Assembly: GCF_013373795.3 (NCBI RefSeq)
Contig: NZ_CP088022.1
Coordinates: 5,890,001-5,954,000, forward strand
From: Bradyrhizobium quebecense
GTDB taxonomy: Bacteria > Pseudomonadota > Alphaproteobacteria > Rhizobiales > Xanthobacteraceae
Direction: 5' to 3'
DNA length: 64,000 nt
Below are positions 27,299 through 37,004 of this stretch, piece after piece. How positions within the stretch are numbered: the stretch's first letter is position 1; every line of letters starts with the position of its first letter. Both the position numbers and the translations under genes were made by a program. The notes under the pieces are model-generated. The model worked only from the letters and a program-made list of their open reading frames with translations, had not been told where the DNA came from and did not search any database.

Positions 27299-27322
27299 AG
27301 GGCGGCGCCGAAGCGCCGCCCT
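27299..27322 (-). terminator. Probable katG terminator hairpin
   Basis: AGGGCGGCGC (27299-27308) and GCGCCGCCCT (27313-27322) form a perfect 10-bp stem around CGAA, 41 bp beyond the katG stop. Read on the minus strand it is followed by GTTTCATTT, a modest T-rich run. Confidence 0.7.
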
Positions 27323-27363
27323 GCCCTGATTGCCGTGACGTACCGGTCGCTTACTCGTCCAAT

Positions 27364-29647
<2,284 letters not shown>

Positions 29648-30607
29648 ATGATAAATGTCACACTCCGGCAACTGAGGTATTTCGATGCGCTGGCGCAGCA
29701 CGGGCATTTCGGGCGCGCCGCGGATGCCTGCGCGGTGTCGCAGCCGGCGCTGTCGATGCAGATCCGCGAGTTGGAACGAGCGGTCGGCGGCGTGCTGATC
29801 GAACGCAATGCCCGGCAGGTCACCCTGACGACCTTCGGCGAGGACCTGCTGCATCGCGTGCGCGACATCCTGCGCTCGGTCGACGAGCTCGGCGACTTCG
29901 CGCGCGCCTCGCGCGACAAGCTCGCCGGGCGGCTGCGCGTCGGCATGATCCCGACCATTGCGCCATATCTGCTGCCGCGGGTGATCGAGACGTTGGCGCG
30001 GCTGCATCCCGAGCTCGACATCCATGTCCGCGAGACGCTGACGCCGAAGCTGATCAAGGCAGTCGCCGAGGGCCGGCTCGACACCGCGATCGTGGCGCTG
30101 CCGGTGCATGAACCGTCGTTGACCGAGGTCGCTCTGTTTTCGGAAAATTTCCTGCTGGTGCGACCGGGCGAGGACGCCAAGACACCGGTGCCGAGCGCCG
30201 AGATGCTGCGCGAGATGCGGCTGTTGCTGCTCGAGGAAGGCCATTGCTTCCGCGACCAGGCGCTGTCGTTCTGCAACATGCAATCGTCGTCGCCGCCGCG
30301 CGAGGTGCTGGATGCGAGCTCGCTGTCGACATTGGTGCAGATGGTCGGCGCCGGCATCGGCGTCACCCTGATCCCCGAGATGGCGGTGACCGTGGAGACG
30401 CGTTCCGCGCCGGTGACGGTCTCGCGCTTCAAGAACCCGCAGCCCTCGCGCACCATCGGCATGGTCTGGCGCAAAACCAGCCCGCTCGCCGCGCAGCTGC
30501 AGCAGATCGCCGAAGTGGTCTCACTCGCCGCCCGTGAATTGCGCGCGCCGAAGCAGGATGGGGCGAAGGAGCCAGTGAAACGGGCGGGGCGAAGGAAGGT
30601 GGCGTGA
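29648..30607 (+). CDS. oxyR: Hydrogen peroxide-inducible LysR-type activator
   Basis: LysR regulator of 319 aa: N-terminal winged helix (LRQLRYFDALAQHGHFGRAAD...SQPALSMQIRELE) and a C-terminal inducer domain. The two redox cysteines of OxyR are present with the usual spacing, Cys200 and Cys209 in GHCFRDQALSFC, so it should sense peroxide by disulfide formation. Divergent transcription from katG identifies its main target. A basic tail (KRAGRRKVA) follows the conserved part. Confidence 0.94.
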   Translation: MINVTLRQLRYFDALAQHGHFGRAADACAVSQPALSMQIRELERAVGGVLIERNARQVTLTTFGEDLLHRVRDILRSVDELGDFARASRDKLAGRLRVGMIPTIAPYLLPRVIETLARLHPELDIHVRETLTPKLIKAVAEGRLDTAIVALPVHEPSLTEVALFSENFLLVRPGEDAKTPVPSAEMLREMRLLLLEEGHCFRDQALSFCNMQSSSPPREVLDASSLSTLVQMVGAGIGVTLIPEMAVTVETRSAPVTVSRFKNPQPSRTIGMVWRKTSPLAAQLQQIAEVVSLAARELRAPKQDGAKEPVKRAGRRKVA

Positions 30608-30674
30608 TTGGGTCGGGGTGCGGCGGAGACGATGCCGTCCGTGTTTGACGCACACCTCGCGCCATAATTACAGC

Positions 30675-30797
30675 TGTCGTCCCTGCGAAAGCAGGGACAC
30701 ATAACCACGAATGTTCATTGTTGAGCAATTCTGGACGACGTGTCCCATTCACTACGCCTGCTGCGGAGTGTGGGTCCCTGCTTTCGCAGGGACGACA
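30675..30797. repeat. Intergenic palindromic repeat, TGTCGTCCCTGCGAAAGCAGG type
   Basis: A 24-bp arm at 30675-30698 beginning TGTCGTCCCTGCG has its exact reverse complement at 30774-30797. Each arm is itself a hairpin (CCCTGCGAAAGCAGGG). It separates the convergent oxyR and galU genes. Confidence 0.85.
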
Positions 30798-30869
30798 TCG
30801 AATATGTTGCGCGGTCTGTGAATCATACATCCGCGGTCTCGCGGCGAATGACGTGATGAGGCAGCGCCC

Positions 30870-31745
30870 CTACTTCTCCAGATACTTCTTCATCTCGGCG
30901 ATCAGGCCGTCGCGCAGCTCGGGGCGCTTGAGGCCGAAGGCGATGTTGGCGCGGAGGAAGCCGGGCTTGGAGCCGCAATCGTGGCGCTCGCCCTCGAACT
31001 CGACGCCGTAGAACTTCTGCGTCTTGGCAAGCCCGATCATCGCGTCGGTGAGCTGGATCTCGCCGCCGGCGCCGCGCTCCTGCGTGGCCAGGATGTTGAA
31101 GATTTCCGGTTGCAGGATATAGCGGCCGGTGATCGACAGGTTCGACGGCGCGGTGCCCTTCGGCGGCTTCTCGACCATGCCGTCGACCTCGAAGATGTTG
31201 CCGGTGCGTTTTCCCACGCCGCAGATGCCGTATTGATGGGTAAGCTCGTCGGGCACCGCCTCGACCGCGATCACGTTCGACTTGTCGCCGAGCTTGTTGG
31301 CGGCGTCGATCATCTGCTTCAGGCAGCCCGGCGTGTTCAGCACCAGCTCGTCCGGCAGCACCACCGCGAACGGCTCGTTGCCGACGATGTCGCGCGCGCA
31401 CCACACCGCGTGGCCGAGCCCGAGCGGCGATTGCTGCCGGGTGAAGCTCATCGCGCCGGCTTCCGGCTGGTTCTGCGCCAGGATGTCCTGCTCGGTCTTC
31501 TTGCCGCGTTGCGCGAGCGTGGTGTCGAGCTCGAACATGCGGTCGAAATGATCCTCGATGACGCCCTTGTTGCGGCCGGTGACGAACACGAAGTGCTCGA
31601 TGCCGGCCTCACGGGCCTCGTCGACCACGTACTGGATCAGGGGCTTGTCGACGATCGTCAGCATCTCTTTCGGCATCGCCTTGGTGGCGGGCAGCACGCG
31701 GGTGCCGAGACCGGCGACGGGAAAGACGGCTTTGCGGATCTTCAT
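30870..31745 (-). CDS. galU: UTP--glucose-1-phosphate uridylyltransferase
   Basis: Makes UDP-glucose for exopolysaccharide, LPS and cyclic glucan synthesis. The nucleotidyltransferase loop AGLGTRVLPATKAMPKEML, the uridine-binding QSPLGLGHAVWCA, VLPDELVL and the sugar-binding VEKPPKGTAPSNLSITGRYIL blocks are intact; length is 291 aa. The frame is open upstream to 31910, but ATG 31745 gives the standard MKIRKAVFPVAGLGTR start. Monocistronic. Confidence 0.96.
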   Translation of the reverse strand: MKIRKAVFPVAGLGTRVLPATKAMPKEMLTIVDKPLIQYVVDEAREAGIEHFVFVTGRNKGVIEDHFDRMFELDTTLAQRGKKTEQDILAQNQPEAGAMSFTRQQSPLGLGHAVWCARDIVGNEPFAVVLPDELVLNTPGCLKQMIDAANKLGDKSNVIAVEAVPDELTHQYGICGVGKRTGNIFEVDGMVEKPPKGTAPSNLSITGRYILQPEIFNILATQERGAGGEIQLTDAMIGLAKTQKFYGVEFEGERHDCGSKPGFLRANIAFGLKRPELRDGLIAEMKKYLEK

Positions 31746-31881
31746 GGGATTATCGGAAGCCTTGAAACGGGTGGGACGGCGGCGCGAAATGTAATCGCTT
31801 CTTCGTACCCGTTTTGCAGCTGAGAACAAAGGCGGATGTGTGATGCGCACGGATCCGTCTTTTTCCACCCATGCGTTTGGC

Positions 31882-33183
31882 TTACCGAGGCATCCCGACG
31901 GCCCGCACATTGGCGCGCGACGGCGCTGACGTGCCGTGAGACGCGGCCGTCGCGTTGGCAGATGACGCGATCCAGCGGCGATATCTGCGGGTGAGCGACG
32001 CCGTGCGCAACTGGGCGAGAAGCAACGCCTTCAGCGGCGAAACGTTCGGATTGGCCGTGCCGCCCCGGCTCAACCGCCGCAGCTGGAATTTCACGACCGC
32101 CATCGCGGCAAGCGAGGCCATCGGCTTGCTCTTCCAGCGGATGGGCGCAACTTCTGGCCGCAGATCCTCGCCGCGGCGCCACGCATTCGGCAAATCCGGC
32201 CTGACCGCAAGAGCGGTGGCGATACCCGCGATAGCGACGCCGCTATCGAGCACCTGTTGCACGATGCCGATGCGGCGAATGCCGCCGGTGACCATGACCG
32301 GCATCCTGGCGACCCCGGCGATATCACGCGCGAAGTCGAGGAAATAGGCCTCGCGCGCCAGCGTGCGGCCATCGCGCGCATCGCCCTGCATCGCCGGCGC
32401 CTCGTAGCTGCCGCCCGACAGTTCCACCAGATCCACGGGCAATTCATTCAGCATCTCGACGACGGTCTTCGCATCGGCTGCATCGAATCCGCCGCGCTGG
32501 AAATCGGCCGAGTTCAATTTGACCGCGACCGAGAAGCCCGGCGCCACCGCGGCACGGACTGCCTTGACGGTTTCGATCAACAGACGCGCCCGGTTTTGCA
32601 GCGAGCCGCCCCAGCGGTCGGTGCGCCGGTTGCTCAAGGGCGACAGGAACTGGCTGATCAGATAGCCGTGCGCCGCATGGATCTGCACGCCGGAGAAGCC
32701 GGCTTGCTCTGCGAGTTTCGCGGCCGTGACGAAGCGCGCGATCACCTCGTCGATGTCGTGCTCGGCCATCGCTTTGGGCATCGCAAACAGGTTCGAATGC
32801 TTGCCGAGATCGAGCGGCACCGCCGATGGCGCCAGCGTCTGCTGGCCCATGTTTTTCATCATCTGCCGGCCCGGATGATTGAGCTGCAACCAGATTTGCG
32901 CGCCCCTGGCCCGGCCAATCCGCGCCCAGTTCCGGAACGCCTTAAGCGGCGTGCCGTCCTCCAGCACGACGCCACCCGGTCCGGTCATGGCGCGGCGATC
33001 GATCATGACATTGCCGGTGATGATGAGACCGGCGCCGCCGTCGGCCCAGGCCTGATAGAGGCGCAGCAGCTCGGCCGACGGGAAATGCCCGGCGTCGGCC
33101 ATGTTCTCCTCCATCGCCGCCTTGGCGATGCGGTTGGGAACGGTGCTTCCGTTGGGCAGGGTGAGGGAGTCGAACGGCGACAT
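31882..33183 (-). CDS. Old-yellow-enzyme-family NADH:flavin oxidoreductase
   Basis: FMN-dependent ene-reductase-like TIM barrel of 433 aa. Recognisable parts are PNRIAKAAMEENMA, the flavin region WLQLNHPGRQ, the catalytic pair in GVQIHAAHGYLISQFLSP, SNRRTDRWGGSLQNRARL and the phosphate-binding VMVTGGIRR. The last 70 residues form a basic extension (FQLRRLSRGG...SLTRRYRRW) beyond the usual barrel. Divergent from a MerR-family gene across a palindromic operator, so probably induced by an electrophile or metal through that regulator. Confidence 0.9.
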   Translation of the reverse strand: MSPFDSLTLPNGSTVPNRIAKAAMEENMADAGHFPSAELLRLYQAWADGGAGLIITGNVMIDRRAMTGPGGVVLEDGTPLKAFRNWARIGRARGAQIWLQLNHPGRQMMKNMGQQTLAPSAVPLDLGKHSNLFAMPKAMAEHDIDEVIARFVTAAKLAEQAGFSGVQIHAAHGYLISQFLSPLSNRRTDRWGGSLQNRARLLIETVKAVRAAVAPGFSVAVKLNSADFQRGGFDAADAKTVVEMLNELPVDLVELSGGSYEAPAMQGDARDGRTLAREAYFLDFARDIAGVARMPVMVTGGIRRIGIVQQVLDSGVAIAGIATALAVRPDLPNAWRRGEDLRPEVAPIRWKSKPMASLAAMAVVKFQLRRLSRGGTANPNVSPLKALLLAQLRTASLTRRYRRWIASSANATAASHGTSAPSRANVRAVGMPR

Positions 33184-33230
33184 GAGCCAGGTTCCTTAAT
33201 CGAGTTCCTTGTTGATCTGCGCGCACCCTA

Positions 33231-33252
33231 ACCTTAAAGTAAACTTTAAGGT
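33231..33252. promoter_or_regulatory. Perfect palindromic MerR-type operator
   Basis: ACCTTAAAGT (33231-33240), two A residues, then ACTTTAAGGT (33243-33252): a perfect 10+2+10 palindrome in the 90-bp gap between the flavin reductase and the merR-like gene. The form is that of MerR-family boxes, which sit between the -35 and -10 elements of the regulated promoter. AT-rich in an otherwise GC-rich setting. Confidence 0.8.
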
Positions 33253-33273
33253 CAAGCAGCGAGGAGCACGGCA

Positions 33274-33693
33274 GTGAAGATCGGAGAACTGGCTCGGGAG
33301 TCCGGCCTGGCGCCGTCGCGCATCCGCTTCTATGAGCGAGAGGGCCTGATCGGGTCGATCGATCGCGGCCTGAATGGCTATCGGCAGTATTCGCGCGGAA
33401 CCCGGCAGATCCTCGAGATCATCGTAATGGCTCAGCAGGCTGGATTTTCGCTCGACGAGATCCGAAACCTGCTGCCGCCGCACGGCAAGGGAGACTGGAG
33501 CCGCGACACGCTGGTGGCCGCGCTCAAGGCCAAGGTGGTCGAGGTCGCAGCCTTGCAGCGGCGATTGTCCGAAACCCAGGCTGGGCTCGAGGCCGTGATC
33601 GCCCGGATCGAAGCCACGCCGCCGGGCAGCGACTGCTTCGAGAACGCCGAAGCCGTCCTGGCTGGTCTCAGGGAACAGGCCAAAGCCGGTTGA
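33274..33693 (+). CDS. MerR family transcriptional regulator
   Basis: A 139-aa regulator: N-terminal winged helix (MKIGELARESGLAPSRIRFYEREGLI...GYRQY) and a dimerisation coiled coil (LKAKVVEVAALQRRLSETQAGLEAVIARI). GTG start at 33274 preceded by GAGGAG. The C-terminus has a single cysteine (GSDCFENAEA) rather than the CxxxxxxC set of SoxR or the Cys pattern of CueR/ZntR, so the inducer is probably not one of those metals. It faces the flavin reductase gene over a shared palindrome. Confidence 0.9.
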   Translation: MKIGELARESGLAPSRIRFYEREGLIGSIDRGLNGYRQYSRGTRQILEIIVMAQQAGFSLDEIRNLLPPHGKGDWSRDTLVAALKAKVVEVAALQRRLSETQAGLEAVIARIEATPPGSDCFENAEAVLAGLREQAKAG

Positions 33694-33827
33694 CGACGCC
33701 GGACAATTTGTCCCGGTCAAACCATCGCGCGCGATTTCGTCACGCCCCAAATGCTGCGCTTTGTTAAGCTATTGGAAACCGTGACGGGGCCTTCTGGGAC
33801 GGCACGATTTTGACAGGCACACGACAC

Positions 33828-35207
33828 ATGCGCGCGACCGGAACAACAAGGACCAGGCTTTCCAGCGCGAGCTTGATCGCGCTGGCCCTGCTGCTGCCCG
33901 GCAGCACGCAAGCTCAATCGGCCGGCAACGGCCTGACCAACCTGATCGACAGCATCTTCTCCCCGAACGCCGCGACGCCGCCGCAGGCCGCAACCGGACA
34001 GGACGGCGCAGCGCCGCCCTGGAGCGGAGAAGACGGCGCCTCCGGCCATCCCTTGATGACAGCCGCCGCAATCCGCCAGGCCGCATCCGACTTCCCGAAC
34101 TGCGTCGCGGCGATGTGGCCGGATGCCGCACGGCGCAACATCACCCAGCAAAATTTCGAGCGCTTCACCGCGGGCCTGCAGCCCGACCTGCGCATCATGG
34201 ATCTCTTGGATTCGCAGCCGGAATTCACCAAGGCGATCTGGGACTATCTCGACATTCTCGTCAGCGACACCAGGCTCGCCAAGGGTCGCGAGATCCTCGC
34301 GAAATACAAGCCGCAGTTCGACGCAACCGAGAAGGCCTATGGCGTCGACCGCTATATCATCGCGGCGATCTGGGGCATCGAGTCGAACTACTCGACCCAG
34401 ATGGGCGATCGCAGCGTGGTGCAGTCGACCGCGACGCTCGCCTGCATCGGCCGCCGCCAGGCCTATTTCAAGGACGAATTCCTGTCGGCGCTGGAGATTC
34501 TCAACCGCGGCGATCTCAGGCCCGAACAGATGCGCGGCTCCTGGGCCGGCGCGTTCGGCCCGACCCAGTTCATGCCGACCGCATTCAAGCGCTACGCCGT
34601 CGACGGCGACGGCGACGGCCGCCGCGACGTCGTCGACAATCCGAGCGACCTGATCGCCTCGACCGCCAACAATCTGAAGAAGGACGGCTGGCAGACCGGC
34701 GCGAGCTGGGGCTACGAGGTGGTGCTGCCGCAGGGCCTGAATTACATGCTGGCCGACCGCGCCAAGGCGATGCCGCTGTCGCAATGGGAGCAGCTCGGCG
34801 TCAAGCGACCGGGCGGCCAGCCGTTCCCGCGGCCGTCCGACAAGGCCTATCTGCTGGCGCCGGCCGGTGCCGAGGGCCCCGGCTTCCTGATGCTGCAGAA
34901 TTTCCGGGTGATCATGAAGTACAACCCGGCGGAGGCCTATGCGCTCGCGATCGGCCATTTCGCCGATCGCCTGCGCGGCGGCCAGCCCTTCGTGCAGCCC
35001 TGGCCGCGCCAGGAACGGGTGCTGTCACGCGCCGAGCGGCTGGAATTGCAGCAGCTGCTCGCCCAGCGCGGCTTCTACAAGGGCACGCCCGACGGCCAGT
35101 TCGGCGGCCAGACCCGCGAGGCACTGCGCGGCTTCCAGGTCTCGATCGGGGCGCCGGCCGACGGTTTTGCCACCGCCGAGGTGCTGGAACGGCTGCGGGG
35201 GCGATAG
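33828..35207 (+). CDS. Lytic murein transglycosylase, MltB-like, with C-terminal peptidoglycan-binding domain
   Basis: Secreted enzyme of 459 aa that cleaves peptidoglycan to 1,6-anhydromuropeptides. Signal peptide ASLIALALLLPGSTQAQ; SLT_2/MltB catalytic domain from about residue 78 to 380 with catalytic Glu185 in IIAAIWGIESNYSTQMG and the GAFGPTQFMPTAFKRY and DGDGDGRRD segments; peptidoglycan-binding_1 domain at the end (LQQLLAQRGFYKGTPDGQFG). ATG 33828 is chosen over TTG 33810. The gene is followed by a repeat interrupted by an IS element. Confidence 0.94.
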   Translation: MRATGTTRTRLSSASLIALALLLPGSTQAQSAGNGLTNLIDSIFSPNAATPPQAATGQDGAAPPWSGEDGASGHPLMTAAAIRQAASDFPNCVAAMWPDAARRNITQQNFERFTAGLQPDLRIMDLLDSQPEFTKAIWDYLDILVSDTRLAKGREILAKYKPQFDATEKAYGVDRYIIAAIWGIESNYSTQMGDRSVVQSTATLACIGRRQAYFKDEFLSALEILNRGDLRPEQMRGSWAGAFGPTQFMPTAFKRYAVDGDGDGRRDVVDNPSDLIASTANNLKKDGWQTGASWGYEVVLPQGLNYMLADRAKAMPLSQWEQLGVKRPGGQPFPRPSDKAYLLAPAGAEGPGFLMLQNFRVIMKYNPAEAYALAIGHFADRLRGGQPFVQPWPRQERVLSRAERLELQQLLAQRGFYKGTPDGQFGGQTREALRGFQVSIGAPADGFATAEVLERLRGR

Positions 35208-35225
35208 GGCCGAGGCCATGACCTC

Positions 35226-35352
35226 CCCCCACCTCTCCCGCTTGCGGGGGAGGTCGGATTGCATCGAAGATGCAATCCGGGTGGGGGCTTTCTCCGCATA
35301 ATGACGAGCCCCATCGCGGCGACACCCCCGCCCCAACCCTCCCCCGCAAGCG
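35226..35352. repeat. Left portion of an intergenic palindromic repeat, interrupted by the IS4-family element
   Basis: The segment with CTCTCCCGCTTGCGGGGGAGG (near 35232-35252), TGCATCGAAGATGCA (35260-35274) and CCCTCCCCCGCAAGCG (ending 35352) is one arm plus centre of a palindromic element. Its remaining bases GGGAGAGAGGGC resume at 36815 after the insertion sequence. Joined, the two flanks restore a near-perfect inverted repeat. Confidence 0.75.
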
Positions 35353-36807
35353 CTATCGCATTCACACATCTGGGTTGCGATTAGCGGTAAAGCGGGATTC
35401 TCTATCGGTAGGCAAGCCGGTGGAGGTTTTGATGGCCGGGGTGGCATATGGACTGGGACGATTTGGCGATCGTCGCCTGGAAAAAGGGGGGCGCGGCTGC
35501 ATGCGGCGCTGGTGGCCCGGCCTGGCTCGTGCATCCGCCGCCTCGGTGAGGACCGTGCGGGCGAGATGCAGTTTCGCCGGCTTCTTCACAATCCGTCGGT
35601 GACGGCCGCAGAGATGTCACGGCATGCCGGAGACCTCACCGGGCAGCGAGCGGCTGGTCGGCATGTTGTTGTCGCACAGGACACGTCGGAATTGATCTTG
35701 GGCGGCCGGCGGTCGCGACAATGCTACGGACCGGTCGCCAAAGGCAATGCCGCGGGTTTGTTGCTGCATGTGGCACTGGCGGTAGAGGCCGAGACGCAAG
35801 GGTTGCTCGGTCTGGTCTCGATGCAGGTCTGGAACCGTAACCGAGAGGAGTTGGCACCACGGCGCAAGCGGGCGACGGCGGCTAAGGAATCGCAACGATG
35901 GATCGAGAGCAGCGAACGGGCGGGTGAGGTACTGGCTGCGGCGGCCAGCGTCACGATGGTATCGGACCGCGAAAGCGACTTTTACGAACTGTTCGTGAAG
36001 CGTCCGCAAAACGTCGAATTGGTTGTGAGGGCCTGCCAGAATCGGCGGATCGAGGGGTCCGAAGAAGACCCGGATTTGCTGTTCACCTTCATCGACGCCC
36101 AGGCCGAACAAGGGCGCGTTGCCATGACGGTCCCCGCCGCACCAGGACGGCGCGCGCGCGATACCGAGTTCGCAGTGCGCTTCGCGCCGGTGGCCGTATG
36201 CCGGCCGCTCCATGGAGCCGATCCGACGTTGCCCGAGACGGTTCACCTGACGCTGGTCGATGTCCGCGAGGTATCGGAGCCGAAAGACGGTAGCGCACCT
36301 GTGCATTGGCGGCTTTTGACTACCCACGCTGTCGCTACATTGAACGACGCGCGTCAAGTGGTCGGCTTCTACCGGACGCGTTGGGTGATCGAGGAGTTCT
36401 TCCGTACGCTCAAGACGGCAGGCTTCGATATAGAGGAAGCCGATATCGGCGACCCGCAGGCCATGATCAACTTCGTCGCTGCTGCAGCCGTTGCGGCCAT
36501 CACCATCAAGCAACTCGTCCAGGCCCGCGACGGCAACACGGATCAGCTCCTGAGCGATGCCTTCGAGCCGGACGACCAACCCATCCTCGAAGCCGTCTCC
36601 GCCCGGCTCGAAGGCAAGACCGAGCGGCAACGCAATCCGCACCCGAAGGGATCCCTGGCCTTTGTCGCTTGGGTCATCGCACGCCTCGGCGGCTGGACCG
36701 GCTACTACGGCAAGCCGGGTCCCAAAGTCATCCGCATCGGCCTTGCCAAGTTCCACGCCATCAAATACGGCGCCAATCTAAGGCTTCAGAATGTGTGAAT
36801 CTGATAG
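35353..36807 (+). mobile_element. IS4-family insertion sequence, 1455 bp, complete ends
   Basis: Ends are imperfect terminal inverted repeats: CTATCGCATTCACACATCTG at 35353 against the reverse complement of the right end at 36807, which reads CTATCAGATTCACACATTCT. The 10-bp CCCGCAAGCG occurs directly outside both ends (35343-35352 and 36808-36817), a target duplication of the size known for IS4-group elements. The element lies within the arm of an intergenic palindrome. It carries one transposase gene, whose first codons are out of frame with the rest. Confidence 0.9.
35512..36798 (+). CDS. IS4-family (Tn5-like) transposase, main frame; N-terminus frameshifted
   Basis: DDE transposase. The three acidic residues fit IS4: Asp in VVVAQDTSELIL, Asp in SVTMVSDRESDFYELF and Glu in the Y-R-E-K signature (GFYRTRWVIEEFFRTLKTAGF). 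The 428-aa frame opens at GTG 35512, but a family-like N-terminus (MAGVAYGLGRFGDRRLEKGG) is encoded from ATG 35432 in the next frame. A -1 shift at AAAAAGGGGGG (35481-35491) would join them as LEKGGARLHAALVARPG. So the protein is either made by frameshifting or has lost about 27 residues through a one-base deletion. Confidence 0.88.
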   Translation: MARPGSCIRRLGEDRAGEMQFRRLLHNPSVTAAEMSRHAGDLTGQRAAGRHVVVAQDTSELILGGRRSRQCYGPVAKGNAAGLLLHVALAVEAETQGLLGLVSMQVWNRNREELAPRRKRATAAKESQRWIESSERAGEVLAAAASVTMVSDRESDFYELFVKRPQNVELVVRACQNRRIEGSEEDPDLLFTFIDAQAEQGRVAMTVPAAPGRRARDTEFAVRFAPVAVCRPLHGADPTLPETVHLTLVDVREVSEPKDGSAPVHWRLLTTHAVATLNDARQVVGFYRTRWVIEEFFRTLKTAGFDIEEADIGDPQAMINFVAAAAVAAITIKQLVQARDGNTDQLLSDAFEPDDQPILEAVSARLEGKTERQRNPHPKGSLAFVAWVIARLGGWTGYYGKPGPKVIRIGLAKFHAIKYGANLRLQNV

Positions 36808-37004
36808 CCCGCAAGCGGGAGAGAGGGCGCAGTTCCATCGCCGCAGCACCCGAGCCCCTCCCCCAAAACTAACCGTGAAATCCGATATTTGCCCGGCGCC
36901 TTGACGGCGACCGGAGGCACCCGATTTATGGTGGAAAAGCTGCCTGCTTGCGGCCCGATTCCGCTAATATGCTTACGTACTTCCTGATCATTGCGACGAA
37001 CTCG

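Noticed and set aside
33694..33827. A possible extra gene between merR and the transglycosylase
   Set aside because: Only about 130 bp, with stops in all plausible frames; more likely the promoter region of the transglycosylase gene.
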